Positions 1 to 6,495 of a stretch of DNA of 11,835 nucleotides are shown one piece after another (position 1 is the stretch's first letter; every line of letters begins with the position of its first letter). Origin of the DNA: JANLSO01 sp031362405 (lineage in GTDB: Bacteria; Actinomycetota; Thermoleophilia; Miltoncostaeales; Miltoncostaeaceae); NCBI GenBank assembly GCA_031362405.1, contig JANLSO010000105.1, forward strand, positions 1-11,835. Direction: 5' to 3'. A model generated the notes under the pieces. It did no database searches and was not told where the DNA came from. It was given only the letters and a program-made list of their open reading frames with translations. The position numbers were made by a program, and so were the translations under genes.

Positions 1-785
1 GGAACGTCGGCGCGCATCCGCAGCTCGACCGAGCGCACCAGCCGCTCACGCGCCGCCGCAACAGCCTCGGCGTAGGCCATGTCGGGCTCGATCGCCACAC
101 GCGGGTTCCAGTAGCGGCGCTCGCGCTCGGCTCCATCGGCACGGGCCGTCAAAAGCGAGCCCGAGGGCAGCTGCGTGAGGTCGGTGAAGAACGTGTCGGT
201 GCCCTTGTTGAGCGCCTTGTAGCCGTTGACCATGAAGCGAGACAGATGCGTGAGGTTCGGCCGCAGAGTCGCACCCGAAAGCGCAGCGATCGCCTTGGGC
301 TCGGAGGCGAAGTAGAGACCCTCCGGGGTGCGCATCAGAAACAGGGGCTTTTCGCCGAAGCGGTCGCGGCACAGAGCCAGCTCGCCGGTGGCCTCGTCGT
401 AGACCGCAAAGGCCCACATGCCCTCGAACCGGTCGAGGGCGTCCCAACCGAAGGTGTCGATCGCGCGGATCAGCACCTCGGTGTCAGAGCTCGTGGCCAT
501 CTGCTGCCCGCGGGCCTCGAGTTGAGCGCGCACCTCGAGGTAGTCGTACAGCTCGCCGTTGTAGGTGAGCCACTTCTGCCCGCAGCGAAACGGTTGGTTG
601 GAGCGTGCGTCGAGGTCGATGATCGAAAGGCGTGTGTGGATCAGCGCGCAGTGGCCGCCGTCGGGTGTGGCGAACCGGCGGATGCCGAATGCATCGGGGC
701 CGCGATGGTTCAGGCACCTCACCGCGGCCTCGAGGCGATGATCGTCGATCGCCACCCGACCGATGAAGCCGGCGATGCCGCACAC
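1..785 (-). CDS. AsnB-type glutamine amidotransferase, N-terminal part (cut by window edge)
   Basis: The gene starts with GTG at 785, read as Met-Cys-Gly-Ile, so processing exposes the catalytic Cys2 of a class II (Ntn) glutaminase. The 261 visible codons show the expected family marks: HRGPDAFG near residues 27-34, R52 in HTRLSIIDL, the NGELYDY block with N76/G77, D101 in SSDTEV, the WAFAVYD stretch near 124-130, and RDRFGEKPL near 140-148. The window ends just after RMRAD, directly before the place where the family has its SGG-D-S ATP-pyrophosphatase loop, so the synthetase half is not seen. The gene follows the NeuB gene by 6 bases and closes the visible part of the operon. Asparagine synthetase is the nearest named family. 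In a sugar operon, paralogues of this type (for example WbpS of Pseudomonas O-antigen loci) amidate sugar carboxylates, and I infer such a role here. Family assignment is firm; the substrate is not. Confidence 0.93.
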   Translation of the reverse strand, partial: MCGIAGFIGRVAIDDHRLEAAVRCLNHRGPDAFGIRRFATPDGGHCALIHTRLSIIDLDARSNQPFRCGQKWLTYNGELYDYLEVRAQLEARGQQMATSSDTEVLIRAIDTFGWDALDRFEGMWAFAVYDEATGELALCRDRFGEKPLFLMRTPEGLYFASEPKAIAALSGATLRPNLTHLSRFMVNGYKALNKGTDTFFTDLTQLPSGSLLTARADGAERERRYWNPRVAIEPDMAYAEAVAAARERLVRSVELRMRADV

Positions 786-791
786 CGCGGT

Positions 792-1796
792 TCAGGCCGC
801 CAGGTCGTCGAGCTGGATCGACTCGCCGAACGCCACGGCGCGGGCGACGCGGCGACCGACAACCAGGTTCTCCTGGCCGGGCGCGAGACCGTCGCGCGGT
901 CGCATCCAGGTGAGGTCTGCCGGCGTGATGCACTCGCCCGCCGCCAGCTCTCGCGCGGCGACGATCGACCGCCGGGCGGCCACCTGAAGGGGTTCTTCGG
1001 CCGGCCGAGGCGACTTGACCGGCGAACCGAGTGCTCGCTCGACCTGCCGCACGCGGCGAACCAGTTCGCGCATTTCATCCGGTTCGGCCGACAGTTGGTG
1101 ATCGCGGAAATCCGACGTGTGGTGATCGAGCGTGAAGTGCTTTTCGATCATCACGGCACCCGCCGCGGCCGACATCACAGCGACCTCGACCCCGAGCGTG
1201 TGGTCGCTGTAACCGACGGGCAGCCCGAATCGGCCGGCCAACGTGAAGATGGCGCGCAGGTTGGCGTCTTCGGGTGCGACGGGGTAGGCGCTGGTGCACT
1301 GCAAGAGCGTGAGATCGGCGTGTTCTCCGCGGGCCGCGTGCACGATGCCGACCGCCCTGACCAGGTCGTTCATGTCCGCGAGACCCGTCGACAGGATCAG
1401 GGGTAGCGAGGTCGCCGCGGCGGCGGCCACGAGCGGGACGACATCGTTGTCGCCCGAGGCGATCTTGAGGGCGTCGACTTCCGGCACCAGCAGCTCGAGG
1501 CTCGGCATGTCAAAGGGCGTGGCCACCGCCGACATACCGAGCTCGCGAATGAGGCGAAGAAGCTCGACAGTCACCTCGGGCGCCAACTCGAACCCACGCA
1601 TCCGCGTCAGGCGACCGGGGTCGGAGGGGCGCACGAACCAGTCGGCCCGAAAAACCTGCAGCTTGACGGCGTCGCATCCGGCCTCGGCGGCGGCCCGCAC
1701 CATGGCGCGTGCGGAATCGGGGTTGCCCTCGTGGTTGTTGCCGATCTCGGCGAGGATCGCGATGCGATCGGTGGGAAGCGGGCGGGCGATGCTCAT
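792..1796 (-). CDS. neuB: NeuB-family nonulosonic acid (sialic/legionaminic/pseudaminic-type) synthase
   Basis: This 334-residue enzyme should condense phosphoenolpyruvate with a six-carbon amino sugar to make a nine-carbon sugar acid. The TIM-barrel marks are AEIGNNHEG (16-24), KLQ (45-47), TPFD (93-96), KIASGD (111-116), LSTGLAD (135-141), LQCTSAYP (165-172), GYSDHTLG (195-202) and IEKHFTLD (217-224). The C-terminal SAF (antifreeze-like) domain runs from about 277 (SIVAARELAAGE) to 332, so the domain layout and length are normal for the family. The open frame extends upstream to 2120, but that part is a shadow of the acetyltransferase. ATG at 1796 overlaps the upstream TGA as ATGA, which implies coupled translation. 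After HFTLD it reads HHTSDFRDHQLS rather than the G-P-D-H common in sialic acid synthases, so the exact substrate is open. The family call is very sure. Confidence 0.96.
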   Translation of the reverse strand: MSIARPLPTDRIAILAEIGNNHEGNPDSARAMVRAAAEAGCDAVKLQVFRADWFVRPSDPGRLTRMRGFELAPEVTVELLRLIRELGMSAVATPFDMPSLELLVPEVDALKIASGDNDVVPLVAAAAATSLPLILSTGLADMNDLVRAVGIVHAARGEHADLTLLQCTSAYPVAPEDANLRAIFTLAGRFGLPVGYSDHTLGVEVAVMSAAAGAVMIEKHFTLDHHTSDFRDHQLSAEPDEMRELVRRVRQVERALGSPVKSPRPAEEPLQVAARRSIVAARELAAGECITPADLTWMRPRDGLAPGQENLVVGRRVARAVAFGESIQLDDLAA

Positions 1797-2500
1797 GCGT
1801 GGCGGTGCATCACGTAGCGGGTATCGCTGACGAGGAACCCGGCGCGTTCGTAGAGGCGAAGGGATGCCACGTTGGCCGCCTGAGTGCCGACCGCCAACGA
1901 TGCGCATTCGGGACCGTGCCGGTCGATGAACACCTCGACAAGAGCCGCCCCCACTCCCCGGCCGCGGTGCGTGGCGTCGACGGCGACCAGGTCGATGACC
2001 CGCTCGGGCTCTTGCGCGTGGGTGGTTTCGATCACCGAGAGAAAACCGGCGGGCTCGGCGTCGATCATGGCGACGTGGGTCGCAACCCCGCGCGCGCCCG
2101 CGACGCAGTTGCGCGTCCACCGGCGCTTGACCTCGTCGGCATCGGCATCGTCGATGTACGGATCCAGGTGAAAGCGCGAGCGCTCGAAACCGCTGCCGCC
2201 GATCTCGACGACGGCGTCTGCGGTCTCAGCGGTCACATGCCGCATCTCGATGCCGTCGGGCGCGGGCACCGCCCCGACGCGCGGCATCCGACGCAGGGTG
2301 ATGTTCACGTCGACCACCCGAAAGCCGAGGCGTGTGAGGTCGTCCACGCGGCGGGTGTCATTGCACGAGACGCGGGTGAACCACATACCCCGCGTCTGCG
2401 CCGCGATGTGGTGCTCGATGTCGTCGAGGATGGTTGGCTCGTCGACGCGGAAGACCGGCCGAGAAAGCGCACCACTGAGCCAGAGATCGTCAACGATCAT
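1793..2500 (-). CDS. GNAT N-acetyltransferase, WecD-like (sugar N-acylation)
   Basis: A 235-residue protein with the GNAT core in its second half. Beta strand and acetyl-CoA loop lie at 171-188 (LVAVDATHRGRGVGAALV, with the R-G-R-G-V-G pyrophosphate loop at 179-184), and the late motif AANVASLRLYERAGF at 208-222. The segment GFERSRFHLDPYI (104-116) resembles the Phe/Ser-Arg-Phe region of WecD, which acetylates dTDP-4-amino-4,6-dideoxygalactose. The first 80 residues look like a diverged half-GNAT domain. The start ATG at 2500 overlaps the end of the epimerase gene by 11 bases, and the stop overlaps the synthase start. Between an aminotransferase and a NeuB it takes the place of SpsD/PseH/LegH, so acylation of the amino group installed by the aminotransferase is the likely job. 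This substrate is inferred from context; the fold is clear. Confidence 0.9.
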   Translation of the reverse strand: MIVDDLWLSGALSRPVFRVDEPTILDDIEHHIAAQTRGMWFTRVSCNDTRRVDDLTRLGFRVVDVNITLRRMPRVGAVPAPDGIEMRHVTAETADAVVEIGGSGFERSRFHLDPYIDDADADEVKRRWTRNCVAGARGVATHVAMIDAEPAGFLSVIETTHAQEPERVIDLVAVDATHRGRGVGAALVEVFIDRHGPECASLAVGTQAANVASLRLYERAGFLVSDTRYVMHRHA

Positions 2501-3542
2501 TCGCCCGGCGGCCGTAGCTGACGGCCGGCTCGGCGGTGAGACGGCGGTACCAGTCGATGTACTCGCGCATGCCCTCGTCGATCGAATACTCGGGCTCGTA
2601 GCCGATCAACTCGCGGGCCCGTTCGACGCTCAGGGTTCCGCGGGTCGGCATGAATCGGTCGCGGGGCATGTCTTCGACGATCAGATCGGGAAACTCATCT
2701 CGCACGATCTCGACCATGTCCGCGATGCTGCGGGCCGATCCGTATGTGAGGTTGAAGGTCTGGTTGCGGGCACCGGGGTGCTCCATCACACGGATGAGGC
2801 CACCCACCAGGTCGCGCACGAAGGTGAAGTCGAGCCTGTCGGTGCCGCCGTCCCACACCTTGATCGGTTCTCCGGCGATCGCGTTCTCGATGAAGATCTG
2901 CCCGACGCGGCGGCTGACGCAGCGCGGGCCGTAGAGGGCGGAGGGCCGGACGATCGTGAACGGCATATCGAAGACCTGCTGGTACGCGATCACCATCTTC
3001 TCGCCGGCGAGCTTCAGCGCACCGTAGATGCCGATCGGGTTCAGCGGATGGTTTTCGTCGATGACCGGCGTCGCGAAGTTTCCGTAGACCATCGAGCTGC
3101 TCAGGTAGATGAAGTGCTCGAGCTTGTCGCGACACATGTCAAGCGCGTTCTCGAGCGTGCGCAGCGAGTGGTCGAACGTGCTGAAGGGGTCCTTGTTCGA
3201 CCGATCAGCGTGCGCGACGGCGGCGGCATGAACAACCACCTGGGGCTCGATCTCGCTCATCAGATGACCCAGGGCATGGTAGTCGCGTGCGTCTTGCACG
3301 ACCATCGGGATGTCGTGGGCTCGCAGCAGATCGAGTCGTTGCGCCAAGATGCGCATGTAGAGGTCGCGGTTCTGGCCGTAGCCTTCGCCCGACATCACGG
3401 CGATCAGGTTGTTCACCTGGAGGCTGTCGATCACCGTAACCTCGGCCCCGCGCTCTTTCAGCTCGAGGGCCAGGTTGTGGCCGATGAAGCCGGCACCGCC
3501 GATGATGGCGACACGTCGACCTTCGATCGGGATGAGGTTCAT
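2490..3542 (-). CDS. NAD-dependent epimerase/dehydratase (extended SDR, NDP-sugar)
   Basis: A 350-residue extended short-chain dehydrogenase that should act on a nucleotide-linked sugar. It shows the NAD-binding GGAGFIG at 15-21, acidic D39 ending the second strand (VTVIDS), HAAA near 105-108, the active-site LSSSMVYG (147-154), catalytic Y173-x-x-x-K177, and the substrate-side RPSALYGPR (199-207). The dehydratase signature S/T-D-E after the serine strand is absent (SSSMVYG instead), which argues for C4-epimerisation or a related oxidoreduction rather than 4,6-dehydration. GGAG lies at a good distance before the ATG, and the start overlaps the aminotransferase stop as ATGA. Its place between aminotransferase and acetyltransferase suggests it shapes the amino-sugar precursor. 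The exact reaction cannot be read from sequence. Confidence 0.93.
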   Translation of the reverse strand: MNLIPIEGRRVAIIGGAGFIGHNLALELKERGAEVTVIDSLQVNNLIAVMSGEGYGQNRDLYMRILAQRLDLLRAHDIPMVVQDARDYHALGHLMSEIEPQVVVHAAAVAHADRSNKDPFSTFDHSLRTLENALDMCRDKLEHFIYLSSSMVYGNFATPVIDENHPLNPIGIYGALKLAGEKMVIAYQQVFDMPFTIVRPSALYGPRCVSRRVGQIFIENAIAGEPIKVWDGGTDRLDFTFVRDLVGGLIRVMEHPGARNQTFNLTYGSARSIADMVEIVRDEFPDLIVEDMPRDRFMPTRGTLSVERARELIGYEPEYSIDEGMREYIDWYRRLTAEPAVSYGRRANDR

Positions 3543-4723
3543 GAGAGCTCCAAGAGGATGCGGGCAACCGTGGTGCCGACCCGATCGGCATCTGCCGGAG
3601 AAACATGAGGGCCAACCGGTAACGCGATCGACGCGTCACTCAGTTCGGTGGCATTGGGGAACTGCGTGAGGTCGTCGGCGTACTTGTTGCGGTAGTAGCT
3701 CATCCTCGGCACGGGCTGTGGGTAGTAGATCGACGTGCCGATGCCGGCCTCGTTGAGCAGGGTGATTGCCCGGCCGCGCAGAGCGGCGAGCCGGCCCGCG
3801 AGCACGATGTTCATGCAGTAGTGGCTGTTGTTGCCGCGCGGATCGACGTTGTCGATGATCCGCACTCCTGGTACGTCAGCCAGAGCAACCGAGATACGGG
3901 CGAAGTTCGCCGAACGTCGCGCCAGATTCTCCTCGGCACGGCGTAGCTGCGCGCGACCCAGCGCCGCCTGAATCTCGCTCATGCGGTAGTTCAGACCGAG
4001 CGTCGGCACGTCGTACATACCGGGGATTGTGCGCTCGGAGTGCGATCGGTCGACGCCGAACGCCCGAAGTGCGCGAACGCGTTTTGCGACATCCTCGTGA
4101 CGGGTGACGAACATGCCCCCCTCGGCCGTCGTGAGATGCTTGACCGGGTAGAAGCTGAAGGTGCCGGCGTCGCCGATAAGCCCGGTGTGGACACCATCGA
4201 AGCGGGCGCCGACCGAGAGCGCGCAATCCTCGACGATGCGAAGACCATGACGGTCGGCGAGAGACCGGATGGCGGTCATGTCGCACGGGATGCCAAGGTA
4301 GTGGACCAACCCGATTCCGCGCGTGCGCGGCGTGATCGCGGCGGCCAAGCGGTCGGCGGTGACGTTGCCGGTGGCCGGGTCGCAGTCGACAAACACCGGT
4401 CGGGCGCCGACCCACTCGACGGCGTGAGCCGTGGCGACATGTGTTTGCGCGGGCACGAGCACTTCGTCACCCGCACCGATGCCGCTCTCGAGCCACGCCA
4501 AGTGAAGAGCCGCCATGCACGAGGTCACCGTGATGCAATGGGCACCCCCGCCCATGAACGCCGCGAACTCCTCCTCGAAGGCCGTGCACTGGGGGCCATG
4601 GGTGAGGATGTGGCCATTCAGCACCTCGAGGACGGCCTGGCGCTCGTCGTCGGTGATCCACGGGCGACCGAACGCAACCGCCGGCTCGGTGCTCGTCGCG
4701 GTTGAGCTAGGCGTACTCGACAT
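3539..4723 (-). CDS. DegT/DnrJ/EryC1/StrS-type PLP sugar aminotransferase (SpsC/LegC/PseC-like role)
   Basis: A PLP enzyme that transfers an amino group, usually from glutamate, to a keto-sugar nucleotide. Counting from the first possible ATG (4738), motifs are TSCMAALHLA (72-81), the PLP-contacting EDCALSVGA (170-178), and the Schiff-base lysine K200 in SFYPVKHLTTAEGG, followed by the NYRMSEIQAALG stretch that is strongly conserved in the family. I choose ATG 4723 because GAAGGG lies seven bases upstream of it, whereas ATG 4738 has no ribosome binding sequence; this gives 394 residues, a usual length. The start lies inside the end of the oxidoreductase gene and the stop overlaps the epimerase start. 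With the GNAT and NeuB downstream it fits SpsC/LegC/PseC, making the amino group that is then acylated. Donor and sugar are inferred. Confidence 0.95.
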   Translation of the reverse strand: MSSTPSSTATSTEPAVAFGRPWITDDERQAVLEVLNGHILTHGPQCTAFEEEFAAFMGGGAHCITVTSCMAALHLAWLESGIGAGDEVLVPAQTHVATAHAVEWVGARPVFVDCDPATGNVTADRLAAAITPRTRGIGLVHYLGIPCDMTAIRSLADRHGLRIVEDCALSVGARFDGVHTGLIGDAGTFSFYPVKHLTTAEGGMFVTRHEDVAKRVRALRAFGVDRSHSERTIPGMYDVPTLGLNYRMSEIQAALGRAQLRRAEENLARRSANFARISVALADVPGVRIIDNVDPRGNNSHYCMNIVLAGRLAALRGRAITLLNEAGIGTSIYYPQPVPRMSYYRNKYADDLTQFPNATELSDASIALPVGPHVSPADADRVGTTVARILLELS

Positions 4724-5717
4724 CGAACCACCCTTCATCTGTTCGACTGCGGTCGGCGGCGGCGCATGCCGCGATCACCGCCAGTTCATGATCACGACCC
4801 CGAAGCTCTGACGGACGCCCGAGACAGGCGTCGACGAACGGGGCGATCAGGGCCCCCTTGTCGGCAGGAAGAGGAGAAAACTCAAGCGGCCGGGACGGTC
4901 CGCCGGGATCGCGTTGAGTGAACATGCGCACGCCCGCGTCGTCGCTGATCATCGTGCCTTTGGTTCCATACACCCGCACGACGTGCTGGTGGCGGGTGAC
5001 CGAGCCGAAGTTGGCGGTGATCCGCCCGACCATTCCTGACGCGTGTGTGAACGTCGCGGCAACGAAGTCGTCGCCGGGATAATCGGTCTCGCGCACGCAG
5101 ATGTCCGAGCCGGTCGCGACGACCCGCTCGGGCCGCTCGCCGGTGATGTCGATCATCAGATCGACGAGGTGAATCGCCCCGCCGACGAACGGCGAGTACT
5201 CGACGTCGTGACCGCGCCACCCGTCGGTGATCTTGGCAAGGCGCCCGTAGAGGTACTCGCCGTCGAAGGCGTAGACCTGCCCGAGGGCGCCCGATGCGAC
5301 GAGCCGCCGCATCTCGACGAATGCCGCGGCGGTACGCAGCACGAGGTTCGAGGCGATGACGACCTCGGGTCGAGCCACGGCGACCGCTTGTAGCGCGCGC
5401 ATTTGGGCGACCCCGATGCACAGCGGCTTCTCGACGAAAACGTGGCGGCCGCGGACGACCGCGGCGTACGTCTGCGAGAAATGATCGGCGTCGAAGGATG
5501 CGATCGAGACGGCGTCGAGGTCGGCGCGGTCGATCATCGTCTTGGCGTCGCGGTAGACCTCGGTGCCGGGGTGGGCGTCTGCGGCCTGATGCGCCCGGTC
5601 GGAGTCGAGATCGCAGATCGCGGCCACGCGGCACTCGGGGTGCGAGGCGTACGCGGCGAGATGGCGGGCTCCTACGCCCAAACCGATGACACCGACCACG
5701 AGCGGTCGCGCGATCAC
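4707..5717 (-). CDS. Gfo/Idh/MocA-family NAD(P)-dependent oxidoreductase
   Basis: A 336-residue dehydrogenase when started at GTG 5717, which overlaps the cytidylyltransferase TGA as GTGA. A longer frame to 5765 adds 16 residues that lie wholly inside the upstream gene and precede the natural first strand, so it is rejected. The Rossmann domain opens with VVGVIGLGVGARH (7-19). EKP at 96-98 is the family's conserved loop, and GGAIHLVDLMID (179-190) carries the H183-x-x-D186 pair usual at the active site. The C-terminal half is the typical beta-sheet dimer domain. Family members oxidise or reduce sugar hydroxyls, inositols or NDP-sugar C3 positions. In this operon it may set a keto group for the aminotransferase or reduce a late intermediate. 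It is not part of the minimal Pse or Leg pathways, so it marks a variant of the product. Confidence 0.92.
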   Translation of the reverse strand: MIARPLVVGVIGLGVGARHLAAYASHPECRVAAICDLDSDRAHQAADAHPGTEVYRDAKTMIDRADLDAVSIASFDADHFSQTYAAVVRGRHVFVEKPLCIGVAQMRALQAVAVARPEVVIASNLVLRTAAAFVEMRRLVASGALGQVYAFDGEYLYGRLAKITDGWRGHDVEYSPFVGGAIHLVDLMIDITGERPERVVATGSDICVRETDYPGDDFVAATFTHASGMVGRITANFGSVTRHQHVVRVYGTKGTMISDDAGVRMFTQRDPGGPSRPLEFSPLPADKGALIAPFVDACLGRPSELRGRDHELAVIAACAAADRSRTDEGWFDVEYA

Positions 5718-6397
5718 GGCACCGTGCGGGCGAGCTCCAGAACCTCGTTCAGTGAGTACTGCCAATGGGGACGGTCCATCCGCTCGACGACTGCTGCGAT
5801 GCGGATCAGGTCATCGGCCGTGTCGACCGCAAGATGAGGCTCGGTGCACACTTCTTTACGCACGAGCCTTTCGATCCGGAAATGCTCCGCGTGTGCGTAG
5901 AGGGCACGCGTCACGTGCTCTCGGTCAGCGCAATCGGTCATGAAGGCCCGGGCTCGGGCAAACGCGATCGTCGTTACCGCCTCCACCGATTGACCGGGAG
6001 GGTACGTGCGTGGCTCCACGTTCGTGACCATGTCGCAGTCGCCCTTCTTGATTCGCGCCGCGGCGGCGTCGACAAGAGCCGGGTCGAGCAAGGGGCTGTC
6101 GGCACACACGCGCACAAAGGCATCCAGGCCGTGAGAACGCGCTGCCCCGGCGAATCGCGCAGCGACGTCCTCGAGCGGGCCGCGAAAGACATCCGTCGAC
6201 TCGTCGATGCAGAACTGCGCGATCGCGTCGTCGTCGGGTCGGTCACTCGTGGCGACGATGATCGCGTCAATCGCACGGCACCGCGTCAGCCGATCGATCA
6301 GCATCCCGATCAGGGGACGACCCGAGACCGGCGTCAGCACCTTCCCAGGAAGACGCGTCGAACTCATCCGCGCCTGAACGATCACTCCGATACGCAC
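5714..6397 (-). CDS. spsF: SpsF-type cytidylyltransferase (CMP activation of a nonulosonic acid)
   Basis: A 227-residue nucleotidyltransferase of the SpsF/NeuA-KdsB superfamily that should join CTP to the product of the NeuB enzyme. The N-terminal nucleotide loop reads VQARMSSTRLPGKVL (7-21). CADSPLLDP (98-106) is the metal/nucleotide strand, YPPGQSVEAV (132-141) corresponds to the sugar-contacting segment, and DREHVTRALY (158-167) is a conserved helix. GTG at 6397 places the first strand at residue 2, as is normal. The open frame to 6511 would add 38 residues without family character and would overlap the divergent gene. No ribosome binding sequence precedes GTG 6397; instead a TANNNT hexamer stands 6 bases before it, as in leaderless actinobacterial mRNAs. 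This is the first gene of the operon, and its stop overlaps the next start. Confidence 0.94.
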   Translation of the reverse strand: MRIGVIVQARMSSTRLPGKVLTPVSGRPLIGMLIDRLTRCRAIDAIIVATSDRPDDDAIAQFCIDESTDVFRGPLEDVAARFAGAARSHGLDAFVRVCADSPLLDPALVDAAAARIKKGDCDMVTNVEPRTYPPGQSVEAVTTIAFARARAFMTDCADREHVTRALYAHAEHFRIERLVRKEVCTEPHLAVDTADDLIRIAAVVERMDRPHWQYSLNEVLELARTVP

Positions 6398-6403
6398 CGC
6401 GGC

Positions 6404-6432
6404 AGGGTAGCCGCCGCGGACGGACACGCGAA
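6404..6432 (-). promoter_or_regulatory. Candidate leaderless promoter of the sugar operon
   Basis: On the minus strand TACCCT (6409-6404) matches the actinobacterial -10 form TANNNT. It lies 6 bases before GTG 6397, so a transcript starting 7 bases downstream would begin at the start codon itself. No Shine-Dalgarno sequence is seen before that GTG, which agrees with leaderless translation. A weak -35 (TTCGCG, 6432-6427) stands 17 bases away. The -10 placement is the main argument; short hexamers occur by chance, so this is a candidate only. Confidence 0.42.
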
Positions 6433-6459
6433 GTGACGTAAAGAGAATCGCGATATAGG
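6433..6459 (+). promoter_or_regulatory. Candidate promoter for the 444-residue protein gene
   Basis: In the divergent gap GTGACG (6433-6438, four of six with TTGACA) is followed after 15 bases by TATAGG (6454-6459, four of six with TATAAT). The predicted start would leave a leader of about 30 bases that includes AAGGGG (6481-6486) nine bases before ATG 6496. The spacer is shorter than the ideal 17, so the exact hexamers are uncertain. Some promoter is expected here because the upstream operon is divergent. Confidence 0.3.
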
Positions 6460-6495
6460 GTTCGTGCGACAGCCGACGACAAGGGGCCTTCGGTA

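Noticed and set aside
246..1406. 386-codon plus-strand open frame
   Set aside because: It crosses the boundary of the NeuB and AsnB genes on the other strand and shows no motif.
1797..2120. N-terminal extension of the NeuB frame
   Set aside because: The added residues are Arg-rich, read inside the acetyltransferase gene, and the family N terminus begins at ATG 1796.
2250..3608. 452-codon plus-strand open frame
   Set aside because: It lies opposite the epimerase and acetyltransferase genes, whose motifs are unmistakable; its protein is Arg/Asp/Val-rich without recognisable domains.
4724..4738. ATG 4738 as start of the aminotransferase
   Set aside because: It has no ribosome binding sequence, and its own first codons supply the GAAGGG that serves ATG 4723. 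It cannot be fully excluded.
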